Shown here: positions 13,064-24,668 of the stretch, one piece after another
Layout of the letters: the number at the start of each line of letters is the position of its first letter
Position numbering within the stretch: position 1 is the stretch's first letter
Translations under genes and position numbers: made by a program
NCBI GenBank assembly: GCA_030272585.1
Contig: BSYQ01000005.1
Location: 2,666,001-2,730,000 of the forward strand
Direction: 5' to 3'
DNA from: Bryopsis sp. KO-2023
Taxonomy: Eukaryota > Chlorophyta > Ulvophyceae > Bryopsidales > Bryopsidaceae
DNA: 64,000 bases
Notes under the pieces: model-generated
Databases searched by the model: none
Told to the model about the DNA's origin: nothing
What the model saw: only the letters and a program-made list of their open reading frames with translations

Positions 13064-13610
13064 ATGGTGCATTCATCAACCGTTCTTTTTGTAGCGGCCA
13101 TCCTCGGTTGTGCTGCAGTCACGGAAGCCTTCATCGCCCGACCTGCTATTCTGTCTTTCCCACTGCCAAGGGTAAGAAACACCTATTTTCTGGAGCATCT
13201 CAACTTGAATGGAGCTTGTTTCCACGCCTGAAGTATTCTGGACTGTCAGTGTCACTCAAAGCCACGGAGTCCTTGTTGCACCAGTATGGGGCTGCGAGGT
13301 CGACAAGGTATCTGTTTTTGCTCAATGTTGTTGTTTCCACCATCAGATCCGCCGTTCCAGCAGCAAGGAGGCTATCCCCCGTGACTTTGGTCCGAACACG
13401 AGCGGCATTGATGGTTCCCCCGCTGTTATCAACGACGTCGTTCCTCCTGTCGTGATCGAGCCCGTGGTGGTGCAAAAGGCGGACGAAATAGTTATCGTAA
13501 AGAGACCTTCCGACTCTAACAACGACCCAATATCGCTGGAGGATATTCAAGACTATGTGGACTCAACAGAGGACTTTGTCGATTTTGCAATCGACGGCGG
13601 AAAGAAATAA
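13064..13610 (+). CDS. Small secreted protein, two exons, 123 aa
   Basis: Exon 1 13064-13171 and exon 2 13347-13610 join in phase 0 across a 175-bp intron (GTAAGA...CATCAG). The product opens with a clear signal peptide (MVHSSTVLFVAAILGCAAVTEA). The mature part is about 100 aa, has no Cys after the signal, a Val/Pro-rich middle (VVPPVVIEPVVVQKADEIV) and an acidic C-terminal third (SLEDIQDYVDSTEDFVDF) ending in GGKK. No family recognised. Secretion is inferred from the signal peptide only. Confidence 0.65.
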
Positions 13611-15698
13611 ACTTCTCAGCGCCGAAAGGGGAAACTCAACGGGCTATTGTGATTGGTGATGGGAGAAAGCATTCTTTGTGGATCCGCACAATTTGTAAAT
13701 CCTGTTTGTAGAAAAAAATTGCGTATGTAGTTCCATTGACTTCAGAAGTCAAGAACGAACGCAGGGCTGCAACCTCGGGGTCCGCAGTTGAAAATCGAAT
13801 GGCCACCTGCTTGGTGTATATTGTATTCAGTGTCCTGTTGAATCCTAATGTTTGGCTGGAGTTCGCTTTCGGCATGGCCTGGCTAACGACACTTATGTCC
13901 AACCTGCAGTTCAACCCATGGTAGTAAAGTTCAACGAACACCCTGACGGGTTTCTTGCACTCTCAACCAGGACAATCCCTTGATTTTAAGGTGAATCGTT
14001 GTCTAACATTCCATTGAGCTGAGTGATAAGAAGGTGTGCTGCTGCTGCCCTTTCTGCTTGTGACTCGGAAAAAAAAGGGCAGCTCCTCAGGCAATGGCCA
14101 TTGATACATCGATGGCTAGATTGGCATCTACACTTAAGAATAACTCTCCACAACAACAGGCACTTTCGTCCAACCTCACTTTTATTCCACCAGCTCCCCT
14201 CACCCATCAGGATGTAAAACACTACACATATACTAGTAATACATCTTTCACCTACAAATCCAATGAGTTCCTACTGGTTCCTACAGTGGGTGTGAGTATA
14301 AAAGGTCAAAGAGCCATACCCCATGCAATGCAAGCACAGTCGTCACTTAATCGAGAAAAAAAAAGAAAGAAAGAAGAAAATAAGAAAAACTTTGCGCATG
14401 ATCGAAGGGGCGCTTTCCCTGCTGAATTCAAACACCCCATCTCCAGTGTCGAAACTTGCTCCAAAAAAACTCGCAAAACCCGGCCACCATGGTGGCGATT
14501 GATCCGATGCCCAAAGCCTTAAAAAAAAAGGAAAAAAAAATAGAAAGAGAAAAAAAAACCTGGAAGTGCCAGGATTTGAAATTTTCTTATGTCTTTACTC
14601 GATATTGAGGTGTCTCCCAGCCTTTCTTCTCCTCGTTTAATTGATTTTTTTTGCCCCTTCCCCCCCCCCCCTTTAAGTACTCTTAATTTCTTTCTTTCGT
14701 TTTTGCTCTTTCCTTGCAAAAAAAACAGGCCCCCGATCGTTCTGCCAGTGAATTGCCCGGGGATGTCCAATCACTCTTCTCCACACTTTCTTTCCCGATT
14801 TAACCCAGGTTTCTGGCAGAATGAGCCATTTATTTTGCTATCCTCTTGGACAGACTATGCGACCATACACTCCCGATGCTCCCCACAAGAATTGCATGTC
14901 GAATAAATTTCTTTTTGTTTCTTCTTTTTTTTTTTTTGGTTCACACCCTCAATCATCGGCTGCATGGCCCAATCGTAGGGTTCTTTTTTTTTTTTTTTTG
15001 TCGTTCAATCACCCACATATCTATGGACGCCATAACTCGGGTTGAAAAAGAAAAAGAAAAAAAAGTAGTCCAAATCGAAGTAAAGTGCAAGCTCCGCTTC
15101 CATTTTGTCTGCGTGATTTTGTTTTTTTTTTCGATGCGACTTGTTTCTTTGTTTTGGTTGGCTCCCTCCCACTGTTCTTGTGCTTGATTGCAAAAAATAC
15201 TCTCCCTCTTTCTTTCTCTCTATCTCAATCTCAGCTGCACCACCACACTGCTTTCCTGCAGACCGATCGTTTCCAGCAATGGGCGCAAAACATGCTGTTT
15301 GCAGGAGTTCCAGCATCCACCAACAACCGCCGACGACTTGTCTGCAATCCAACAATCAACCACTCTAATTATTACACTTAGTCTCACTCTTGAAGTCACT
15401 CTTTTCTCAATCTTGAAGTCTTGAAGTCACTCTTTTTCTCAGTCTCGAAATCACTCTTATCCATCTACTGATGAAAAAAATCACTCGGAGAAATTTGACA
15501 AAAAGACACCCCCCCACGGAAACAAACAAACATGGAATTTACTGCATGTATTCCACCCAAATTTATCCCTTGAAAGAAAAAAAGATCGTTCTTTTTGGCA
15601 TAGACTTTCTTCGTTGCGTCAAAGAGAGGGAGAAAAAGAAGAAGAAAAAAATCCAAGTGCATCGTTTTCCAGAAAAGGAATATCACTGTGTATGTCAC
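13611..15698. other. Intergenic, homopolymer-rich; no supported gene
   Basis: Roughly 2 kb with many A, T and C runs (for example around 14521-14560, 14641-14680, 14925-14940, 14985-15000). Open frames here are short and driven by simple sequence. The end may hold the last exon of the minus-strand gene at 15699-16720. Confidence 0.5.
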
Positions 15699-16720
15699 CA
15701 TTGCAGGGTCGGCGGTCAAAACTGATCTCATTAGTCGTTTGTTCGCCAATAGTCTCAATAGATTGGCTTTGATACGTGAGGATGAGTAGCCGGACGGAAA
15801 CTTCCCATCTAAGGTATTCAGCACAAGAAAACACTCACCTCAGAAAAACCACACACACACACACATGCACACTAGTATCCATTATTTGCGATATAGACAA
15901 GCTCTGGAAAGACTTTTTGTCATATGTCAGACATCGATGGCAGCAAAATAATAACTGAACATCGAGAGCAGCGATCAGCAACGGGCTCAAAAAAATGACT
16001 GCTGGCAGCTAGTTGAGATTGAAACGAATTCACCGCAGGGCTGGGCCAATACACTCGTGCCAAACAGGCAACTGAAGTGAAAACTGTTTGAAAAATTATG
16101 CAGTACATAATTGTTTTATTTATTTGGGGTCCGCCTTGCATTCAGGTTGTGGGTTTAAGAAAATATTATTAATATCATTGATATTATGATTGCTGTGAAT
16201 TGAGCATGTCAGCTCACATTGGTCCAGGAAGTTTACCCATCACAAAACAGTGATGAGGCAATGTCAGACTCCTGACATACAATACAATACATACAATTAA
16301 AAAAAGGAAAAAAAACAACAACAGAAAAACTGACACATCGCACCCACCTTCTGGTGTCAAAGACAGGATGATCACATCCGCCAACCTCACAAAATTCTTA
16401 TCTTCTAGTGCGGCTCGAGCAATGCCTTTGATTGTGACTACATCGGCATCGTTACGGGCTGGGGTTTTTTCCAGAATTTCTTCTCTGTCATCTTCAGGAA
16501 CTTTGAACCCTTCCGCCAGCGCATTCACATCGTCAAACCTCTTTAGAGCTGCTGCCACTCCGTCGATGTCCCGATCTTGGATGGCCGCTTTGAGAGTGGT
16601 GGTGATCACCTCGGCAGGGACATCCTCCGGAGCGTCAGTCGATTCGGTTTTGTTTTTCTGCTGTTCTCCGACTGCACCAATGACAATACAATGCACTGAG
16701 AGGAAAAACAAAACCAAACA
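15699..16720 (-). CDS. Putative secreted helical protein (partial model, first and last exon not fixed)
   Basis: On the minus strand an exon at 16348-16720 follows an acceptor (TTTTGCAG). It encodes a hydrophobic signal-like start (CLVLFFLSVHCIVIGAVG) and then an acidic, helix-rich stretch (LKAAIQDRDIDGVAAALKRF, IKGIARAALEDKNFVRLADV). Its donor is phase 1. It joins in frame to an exon at 15699-15808 beginning DGKFPSGYSSSRIKANLLRL and ending at a candidate donor, so LTPE|DGKFPSG is continuous. No in-frame ATG precedes the first exon, so a 5' exon lies upstream (probably in 16721-17127). The 3' end is open: without splicing the frame runs on through simple sequence to 15465. Function unknown. 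Confidence 0.45.
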
Positions 16721-17127
16721 CTGCAAAACATAAGAAATCCTTCTTTTTGTTGGGCTTTGCTCTGAATGAGCTTATTTTATCTTTCTTATTTTGGAGGAAG
16801 GGTGCCACACGGACACAACTCAATGTAGAACGACCAGGAGCGAAAATGTCCTGGCACAAACCATTTTGTTTTTGCATCGATTGCGTCGCGCGCGCGTCCA
16901 GGAATCGCTGATGCACTGTGAAAGGTTGAACGACTTTTCGCTGAAAGCTTGGGCACATCGCGAGGGAGAGAAACGAACAATGTGTATTTTTTCGCAACAC
17001 CTTCGCCCATGTCGCAGTGTGAATCTGACGCGAAAAAGTCAGGTTCCCATGGAAGAGTGAATTAGCTAGCGAAACAACGCTCGTTTTACTCACACACGCG
17101 CGCACTGCGCAACTCACAACGGTACAA

Positions 17128-17529
17128 CTAGTTTTCCGCACCAGCGGCTCCAGCGGCGACGGTGATAGTGACCCCGTCTTCGGACTTCTTCACTACCTCA
17201 GCATCTGCTGTGACGGTTTTGTTAGCTTTCGCACTGGCAACCGCACTCAACCCATTTTTTTCTTCCTCAATTTCTGTTTCTTCCCCATTTTCCGTTTCTG
17301 CTCCCGAGACCCCGCTTTCCCGTACTATCCTCGTCAAAACTCCTGAAGGCGTGGACGACTGGGAACATTCCGTCGAATTACCTAGCTCGCAGGTTATCCT
17401 TTCGGTTATCCTTTCGGTTTTGGATACTTGAGGCGTCACAACCAAACACGAACTGCACAGCAGTGCAAGGATAAGACCTATTTCCATCATTGTTGGCAGA
17501 CGATTTTGCACGGATCCAAGGGGCAGCAT
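17128..17529 (-). CDS. Small secreted acidic protein, single exon, up to 133 aa
   Basis: Starts ATG at 17529 (MLPLGSVQNRLPTMMEIG...) or more likely at the internal Met-Met at residues 14/15, which sits directly before a signal peptide (IGLILALLCSSCLVV). The mature part is Thr/Glu/Ser-rich with Cys at the start (TCELGNSTECSQSS), an acidic block (ENGEETEIEEEKNG) and an Ala/Val-rich tail ending AAGAAGAEN. It lies upstream of, and in the same direction as, the other secreted-protein gene at 15699-16720. No family recognised. Confidence 0.5.
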   Translation of the reverse strand: MLPLGSVQNRLPTMMEIGLILALLCSSCLVVTPQVSKTERITERITCELGNSTECSQSSTPSGVLTRIVRESGVSGAETENGEETEIEEEKNGLSAVASAKANKTVTADAEVVKKSEDGVTITVAAGAAGAEN

Positions 17530-17612
17530 TTTTTTTTTTTGGCCCGTATTCCCAAGAGCACCGCTTTAGGACACCTCCACCGCGGAGCTCCCCCCTCTCG
17601 GAGAATTCTCTC

Positions 17613-18176
17613 ATGACGGACAGGAATTCTGCCGTGAAGTGTGAACCCCCCCACGCAGAAAATCACCTCCATCAGTCCGAACTCCGTCGAGAGCCCAAAA
17701 TGTGTTGTAACTTCCCTTCGTCGGGTGAGCGTTCGAACTCCGTCCGGACCCCGCCTGTCATTTTCGCTGATGGCTCTCCTTCAAAAGATTGATTTGCTCG
17801 TCGACGGTTGCAATTTCCACGGTATTTTCGTGGAGGATTCACACAATCCAAACAAGAAATTAGAGATTCCTCCAGACCCTCGTTTGCACAGTGGGGTGAT
17901 AAGCAACTCATAGACGACATCCCCACATTCGGACTTGACGATTCCAATCCTGCGAAAAACAAAAAGAAACAAAACGAGTGCAAGGAGGCATACACAACGG
18001 CGGCTCGACGGCGACGGGATGCTTGTAGGGGTTCGAACCCCTTGGTCGCCATTGACCTTCTTTCGAAGGTTAATTCAATATCCTTACTGTCGAGGGCAAT
18101 GGAAAATCGCCCATGGACACTGGGGATGGTGCCCGCCGCCATGGTCGTCGCAACATTTCACGAGGCGTACACGTGA
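17613..18176 (+). CDS. Hypothetical two-exon protein, 143 aa
   Basis: Exon 1 17613-17724 (MTDRNSAVKCEPPHAENH...) ends at a good donor (GTGAGC) in phase 1. Exon 2 17857-18176 begins after AACAAG and completes the codon, giving 143 aa with normal composition. The second exon has an Asn/Lys-rich start (NPAKNKKKQNECKEAY), a basic run (ARRRRDACR) and a hydrophobic C-terminal part (WTLGMVPAAMVVATF). No family recognised. Other acceptors in 17850-17890 are possible. A minus-strand frame over the same DNA is less coherent. Confidence 0.45.
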
Positions 18177-18659
18177 TTAATTATGTTATGTTACGTTACA
18201 CGTGATTAATGAGAATTTATGGTGGTTGATAAAGGGATCTAATTGATCGAATTAGTGTGGCATTCTGCATGCTTGCAAGCTGGGGAAGCATACAACAAGG
18301 GAGATGATGTTTTGGACAACTGTACACGAATGTAAGAGCGATTGGTTCAACAACAATGGTTATTCTCGATATTTTACACCTTGAGGGTTCATGCCAATCG
18401 AATAATCAATACTGATTGATTATTGGGATGTCTTGATTTTTTTCTTTTGGTGTGGGGTTAAGATTAACCAAAGGAGATTTTGAGGGCCCACAGAGAGAAA
18501 GTCGACCTGGGTTTCTTGCTGGGTCAATTCCTCTGGGTTCATGTTATTTCCAGAATGGAACGAACATGTCGGTGGTCCACCAAATGAGGAATCCAATTTA
18601 CAAATCGCGCGACGCACTCTGCTCAAGTAGAAATACACAAACCAACTGGTGGAAATGCG
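18177..18659. other. Intergenic between convergent genes
   Basis: About 480 bases, AT-rich, between the 3' ends of the plus-strand unknown gene and the minus-strand SnoaL-like gene. It has a short direct repeat around ACACGTGATTAAT (18171 and 18199). No gene seen. Confidence 0.5.
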
Positions 18660-19211
18660 TCACAACTTTGGAGGAGCAGTAACTGGCGGCTCCGGGGGGG
18701 AGCCTATCCACGGCGCGAACATCGAAACCACCACCTCCCAGTCGGGAATGGAAAAAGTTTCCTTTTGCAGCACGATCAAGCCTTCGCCGTCCGTCTCGTA
18801 GACGGTCGTCACCAAATAGGGTTTGATTTTTGGGGAGAGGGGCAACCTCATGGTGGCCTCCAGTCGCCAAACCACCTCGAAACTATTGGGACCGTTGACT
18901 TTCGCTGAAACGATGTCCACTCGAGACGCATCTCCATCGAACAGACGAGACACGCCATCCGCGTACTGCTTGACGCCTCTCACGTTCACCGAAGGATCCA
19001 CGAAACGAAAGTCGTCGGAGAAAACTCGAGCGTCGACGCGACCAGTAACGAACCACTGGTTTTCGGTGACGCCTTCCACGACGAGATCTCTCAAAGATTC
19101 GATCGGCAAGTTCTTCAGCTTCTCTTCGCCAAGACCGTCAGCGGGGGACTGAGTTTGGTCCCGCTTGAGAACTTTGTCGATAAACGCAGTGATGGGATCT
19201 CCGTACGCGAC
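18660..19211 (-). CDS. SnoaL-like / DUF2358 domain protein (main exon)
   Basis: A 552-nt minus-strand exon from the acceptor GCTAG at 19212 to a stop at 18660 encodes 183 aa. It matches the NTF2/SnoaL-like DUF2358 family of plants, algae and cyanobacteria: NQWFVTGRVDARVFSDDF, RFVDPSVNVRG, SFEVVWRLEATMRLPLSPKI, YLVTTVYETDGEGLIVLQKE and FSIPDWEVVVSMF are in the usual order. No enzyme activity is established for the family, and members are often plastid-targeted. The C-terminus is Pro-rich (GSPPEPPVTAPPKL). The N-terminal exon that would show a targeting peptide was not resolved: upstream minus-strand sequence (19212-19590) is coding-like in pieces, but no ATG exon joins cleanly. Confidence 0.7.
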   Translation of the reverse strand, partial: VAYGDPITAFIDKVLKRDQTQSPADGLGEEKLKNLPIESLRDLVVEGVTENQWFVTGRVDARVFSDDFRFVDPSVNVRGVKQYADGVSRLFDGDASRVDIVSAKVNGPNSFEVVWRLEATMRLPLSPKIKPYLVTTVYETDGEGLIVLQKETFSIPDWEVVVSMFAPWIGSPPEPPVTAPPKL

Positions 19212-19446
19212 CTAGCGTTTTCCACAACGAAACCGCTGGCTGAAATCGACACCGTTCCAGGACTCTCCACCCAAAAAAGCGAAATTTCGGAAATTCTTGT
19301 TGAGCGGGTTGCCCGTTGAACCCAACTTCACAAGATCCCGATAGAACAGCTTCCCACCTCCTCTTTCTGGCTTGAACGACGGCGGATCCCGTTATGAGGT
19401 CGACGTGGACTGCGACGTGAAGGGCATCGACCGAACACAGCGTATC

Positions 19447-19489
19447 TGGTGGTGCTGGTGCTGGTGCTGGTGCTGGTGCTGGTGCTGGT
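19447..19489. repeat. (GGTGCT)n hexanucleotide microsatellite
   Basis: About seven GGTGCT units. On the minus strand this could encode an Ala-Pro, Ser-Thr or Gln-His repeat depending on frame, and it lies just upstream of the SnoaL-like exon. No assigned exon covers it. Confidence 0.85.
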
Positions 19490-19803
19490 TTGGAAGGGAG
19501 CCGCGAGTCGCGCCATAGGAAGGGAAAAAAGAAAGGTAATAATGGAACGAGGATTCTCCTATCAAATGCCATGGGTCGAATTGGAGATTCTGGTGCACTG
19601 CTGGGGGAAAATGTCAGACTGGGCCCACGACCACCGAAACAAAAAATTTTGGACTTGTTTCTTCCGCTGCAGCAATTTCTGTCTGCTCATTCGTTCATTA
19701 CCATTTACATCAATTGTTACAAGTTGTAACTTACAACCTATTGGTTCGTTGTTGCTTGTTTTAGGGGGACCATTCTGGAATGAAAGATGTGTTTACTCCA
19801 GTT

Positions 19804-19805
<2 letters not shown>

Positions 19806-19840
<35 letters not shown>
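19806..19840. repeat. (CA)n microsatellite
   Basis: Uninterrupted CA dinucleotides of about 35 bases in gene-free DNA. Confidence 0.95.
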
Positions 19841-19844
<4 letters not shown>

Positions 19845-22044
19845 AAATTCGATCACCCATGCAACGGTTTTCACAGAATCATACAAAATCATACAAAATC
19901 ATGAATAAAAAATATTAAACAAAAATGCCATCATTCAAGTACAACTGAACAAGCCAAAACCACACTCCTACCCTAACTTCACAGCCCCTGTAAAATATTT
20001 GAAAAAATACACTTCTCCCTGTATGGCTTTTTTTCTGTTTTCTGGTGTTTTCTTTTTTCCCCTCATTTCCTGGAAAATCATATCGCACTGGCGAATATCA
20101 TAATCCCGGTAATAAACCCACTCTACATATACCGTGCACTCCATAGCTGCAGCATTTTCCACCTTTTTTTTTCCAACCTGAGGTTTGTCTTTGTTCGACC
20201 GACCCCCTTCCCCCCCCCAAAAAAAAACAGCACGAAAAAAAAACCAAAAAAAACACATTCCTACATTGCTGGATATTTTAGTTTCTCTGAAGAGAATTTT
20301 TTTTTTTTTTTTTTTTTTTTTGATTGAATTTTCAAAAATCTATATAAAAAAAGTAAGAATAAAAAATATAAATATAAAAAAAGAGATCTAATAGATCATA
20401 TCTGAAAAAGAACCCCCCCCACCGTCCCCTTGCGGGGGTTACATGGGTGGAATCCCATTTTTTTTTTAATTCTATTTTTTTTGGCTAAAATAAAGAATGG
20501 CCAACAGTCAAAACAAAGAGAAACAAGAACAAAAAAATTGATTGGTTTGAATTTGCAGGGCACTTCTTCCAAAAACAACCCGCAGGAAATCTCGCAACAA
20601 ACAAGAAAAAAGAACTGAAACTTTTTTTTTTTTTGAAGCTCGCTCCGCATTCTCCTTTCGTTTCTCAACCCCTCCCTATTTTTTTATTTTTTTATTTTTT
20701 TCCCCAAACTTTTTTAAATTTTGAATCGCCAAACCAAACCAAAGCAAAGAAAAGAAATATTTTTTGGATCCAGAAAGAAAAAAAAATGTGATTCTCGACT
20801 GTGAGACACAAACACACTTTTTTTCCCCAATATATATATATATATGCTCAATGTAAGCATATGTAATGTTCGTGATTGTTTGTGAAAAAAATCACAGGCA
20901 TAACTGGGTAACAATTCTCAAAGTATCACTGGGTAATTCTTAAATTCTCAACATAAAAAAAACACAATTTCTGGGCTGTCTTTTTCTTTCAGCTCTTCAG
21001 CCCAAATCAGTAATCCCCCCCCCCTCCTTTTTGACAGAAAAAAACAAGAAAAAAAAGATGCATCGCAGAATTTTTTCCTCTCATTTTTTATCTCAATTTC
21101 ATCCCCCTTCCCGTCCCCCCTTCAGAAAAAAAAAGCAACGAAAAACTTTTTCGCACACATTTGTCTGTAACCTTTTTTTTTTTTTTTTTTAAGACACCAA
21201 CAGATATCACTAGTTTTTGTCAGTCCATCGGTCGGCATTTTTTTTTTTCAGCAATTTACTATTTTACCCCACCCCCTTGGCGTTTTTCTTTTTCATTCCA
21301 AAGGAAATATCAGAATATTTTCTGTGCATCTATGACAATTGGGACAAAAAGAAAGAAAAAGAAAAACGAGACGATTCAAAAAACATGAAGGTCTGAAAAA
21401 CATTTTTTAAGAAAATAAAACTATTATAAAACTGCACCCCTTTTTCTGAAACTCCCAGAATATTGACTTTCGATACTTCTGTTATCCCTGTTTTTCGTTT
21501 TCACTTTTAACTATTTCATTTTTTTTGTTTTTTTAGGCAAACCATCTTTTTCCTTTTTTTTCTGTTTTTTTTTTTTTTTTAACACAGAAAGACACATGCA
21601 CATCCCCTCTTGGATACACATTTTTATCCAAAATGTATATTTCCCCCTCCAATACTTTCTAAATTCTGAAACGACTGACTGCATTTTGATCAATGATATT
21701 CCTTCTTTCTTTTTCCAAAGACCTTTTGGAAATCACCCCCTTCCCACCCAACCCCCCCCCCAAAAAAAAAAGAATAACCGAACCAGAAAAATAAAAACAA
21801 ACACGAACCCCCCCCTTTGAGAAATTCCAAACAAAAAACAAAACAAGAAAGAAAACGAAAAGCCAAGTACACCCAAAACCCCAATACTCAATTTTATAGA
21901 AGCAACGATCAGAAAACAAACTCATTCTCTTTTTTGTGGTTAATTTGTTTGGTTTTCATCCCCCCTTCCCCCCCCCCCCCTCAACATTCTCGTAGCATTG
22001 AATCAAGTTTGCGAAAGTAATCATAATAACCATCATACCATATC

Positions 22045-22077
<33 letters not shown>

Positions 22078-22142
22078 ACCTGCACACACACACACTCACG
22101 ATTTCTTGTTTTCTTGTTATTCCAAGGAAAAAACCTGGATAT
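19841..22142. other. Gene-free, homopolymer-rich tract
   Basis: About 2.3 kb dominated by runs of A, T and C (for example T runs near 20300, 21180 and 21560; C runs near 21755 and 21970) with TA-rich microsatellites at 20831-20845 and 22047-22077. No exon has support on either strand. Part may be the 3' untranslated region of the minus-strand kinase gene. Confidence 0.6.
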
Positions 22143-24637
22143 TCAGAAACAGGATCTAAAACAGCTAAACACTCCCGCCGCCCTACCGATCGCTTTCGAA
22201 ACGTCTTTAGCAGAGAAGGAGACACGATTCTTTCCAGCAGCAACCCCATCCCTCCTGGCCACCAACTTTACGACAATCTTCCCGGCCGACTTCTCTGATT
22301 TTTCTAGCGTCAAATCGCATTCTTCCACGCCGTTTTTTTCTGTTTTTTTTGAATTCATGATCCATGGATCCATCCGAAGCTGTTCTATGGAGGATCGATC
22401 TGCAGGATCGATGGCCAGCGCTTTTTTCAGCAGGTTCACGCACTCTGCGGAGATGTTATTTCCGGTGGTCGTTTTGGTGGGGATGCGTACTTTGTCTGCG
22501 ATTCGAATTCGGTTGATGATGCCCAACACCGATTCGTCATTTGGCATGCAGAAGGGGGTCTGCCCGTGCAACATCGTGTACAAGCACACTCCGAAACCCC
22601 AGACATCGACTTTCTGTGGAAATGAAACAGGGAAAAGAAAAAAGTGAGAAAAAAGAAAGAATTAAAAAAAATAGATTCCGCAAGGTAAAAAGTTAAAAAA
22701 AAAACTAATAATAATAATAACACACAAATACAAAATAATAATAAATAAATAAAAAATAATAATATCATATGTCAAGCCCTTTTTTTGGAAGGGAAATGAG
22801 TGACAGATTCTTGAAAAAGGGGGGGGGGGGGTCATGTCAATTCATGAAAGAATGATGGAGCCCTGATTTAGAGGCAAATGAACATAGTCATTGAAAAACA
22901 ATTAGTCAGAAAGGGACAGCAGTGGTGTGAACTCAATACAAATTGTATCCTTTTGTTGAACTAAATAAAAAAGGAAAGCAAAAAAACACAGAATAATATC
23001 AGACATACAGGTTTGACATATGTTTTTTTTAAATCTGTTCTTTTTGCATTTTTTCTGAAGAAAAAAAACACCAGAAGAGAATTGCGAGCAAGTGATACCT
23101 TTCCATCGTAAGGTTCCAGCTTTCGTTTCCACCAGAAGCATTTTGCAGCGTCTTTTCCCTTGACCAATTCAGGGGGAAAGTAATCGACAGTGCCAAGAAA
23201 CGAGTCAGACCTCCCCATGACCTCACTCTAAAAAAAGAAAAAAAAGTGCAATCGAAATTTCAAAAAACGCAATCGTCAGACATCACAACAGTGTTGCTCC
23301 TCAGAACATTTGGAAAAAAATCCAAATCGAGAAGGGTGAATTTATCGAGGTTGCAAAATGAAACGCCAAACACCCCCCTCCACAACCAGAAAAATGCACT
23401 GCTCCATCCTTTCATGTTCAAAATGTATTTAATTTATTTCATATCAACTAAAAATGAAGAAAAGAAAAAAAAAACTAAAAAAAGGGGTAAAGGAAATACA
23501 ATTTAGAGTGAGCAAATATATAAAATCAGGAATTGGTCGTTGAAGGTCCTATAAAAACCGTTCGGAAAATACCATCAAATGCAAACGAGCATTATGGATA
23601 TGTAACAGCTGTTGAAACAATTATTGATTCTTCGATATTGAAGTCAATTCCCCCCCCCCCCTTCTTTTGCTTTACCTTAGCAAATCCAAAGTCGCAGATT
23701 TTTACATTGCCGGAAGAATCTAACAAGATGTTTTCTAATTTTAGGTCCCTCAACACTATGCCCTGTTTTCGTTGCGAAAAAAAAAAAAGCACACACACAC
23801 ACACATCTGTTCAATTTCAAGAAGAAAAAAAAAAGCAAACAAAAGTTTAAATGCAACTTTGGAAGGGAAAATGAAAAAAACAAAAAGAACTCCATCATTT
23901 CAACATGTTACGATTGAATGTGTTTTTTGACGGCACCGAGTGCAGCCCTTCTCACAGCAAAGGAGATTTTTTTTTTAAAAGATTTCAGGTGAGTTGCACA
24001 GGTGCACCCTTCTTGATTGATAAAATCAAACTAAAGGAAAAAACCACCCCCCAAAAAAAAACAAACATAATGCTGTCAGACATACAAACGAAAGCATAAT
24101 TAGGTAAAATCGAAAGGAAACAAAGAAAAACCAAAAGGAAAGAAACTTTTTTTTTTTTTTTTATCGAGACAATTACTCGCTCATGGAGGTGCCCCAAAGC
24201 TGAGATGATCTGTCGACAGTATTTCCTGGCCTCTTCCTCGTCGATGGTTCCTTTGCTGGCGACATAATCCAGCAACGTTCTGTTCGGAGCATATTCCATT
24301 ACGATGCACAGACGTGGACCCCAGTCGAAAAACTGCATTGTTGAAGAATAATTAAAACGGAAAAACAAACAGGGACTTATCAGAAAAGGTGCAACTCATG
24401 TCGGGGAGGGGGTGGGGGGAAGGCAATGACCAAGTTGACAAAGAAAATACCTATAGAAGGGAGTATGTTCCATTTAAAATACACTCATTTTTACTTACTA
24501 TTACAAAAAACAAGAAAGCTTCTTCTTTTCCATGTGGAGAAAAAAAGAAGGGATGCAAAAATCCTCTTATGTGTGTTGTTAAAAAAAAAAGGGCATCCAA
24601 AATGCAAATTCCAAAGTGTTAATAATGAAATGAACCC

Positions 24638-24668
<31 letters not shown>

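Noticed and set aside
18028-18046. tRNA T-arm-like palindrome AGGGGTTCGAACCCC in plus-strand DNA
   Set aside because: It resembles a tRNA T-arm with a short stem around it, but there is no D-arm or anticodon arm and the flanking stems leave far too few bases. It lies inside the predicted exon 17857-18176.
17672-18142. 157-codon minus-strand frame opposite the two-exon gene
   Set aside because: Composition is less protein-like and lacks splice support, whereas the plus-strand model closes in phase.
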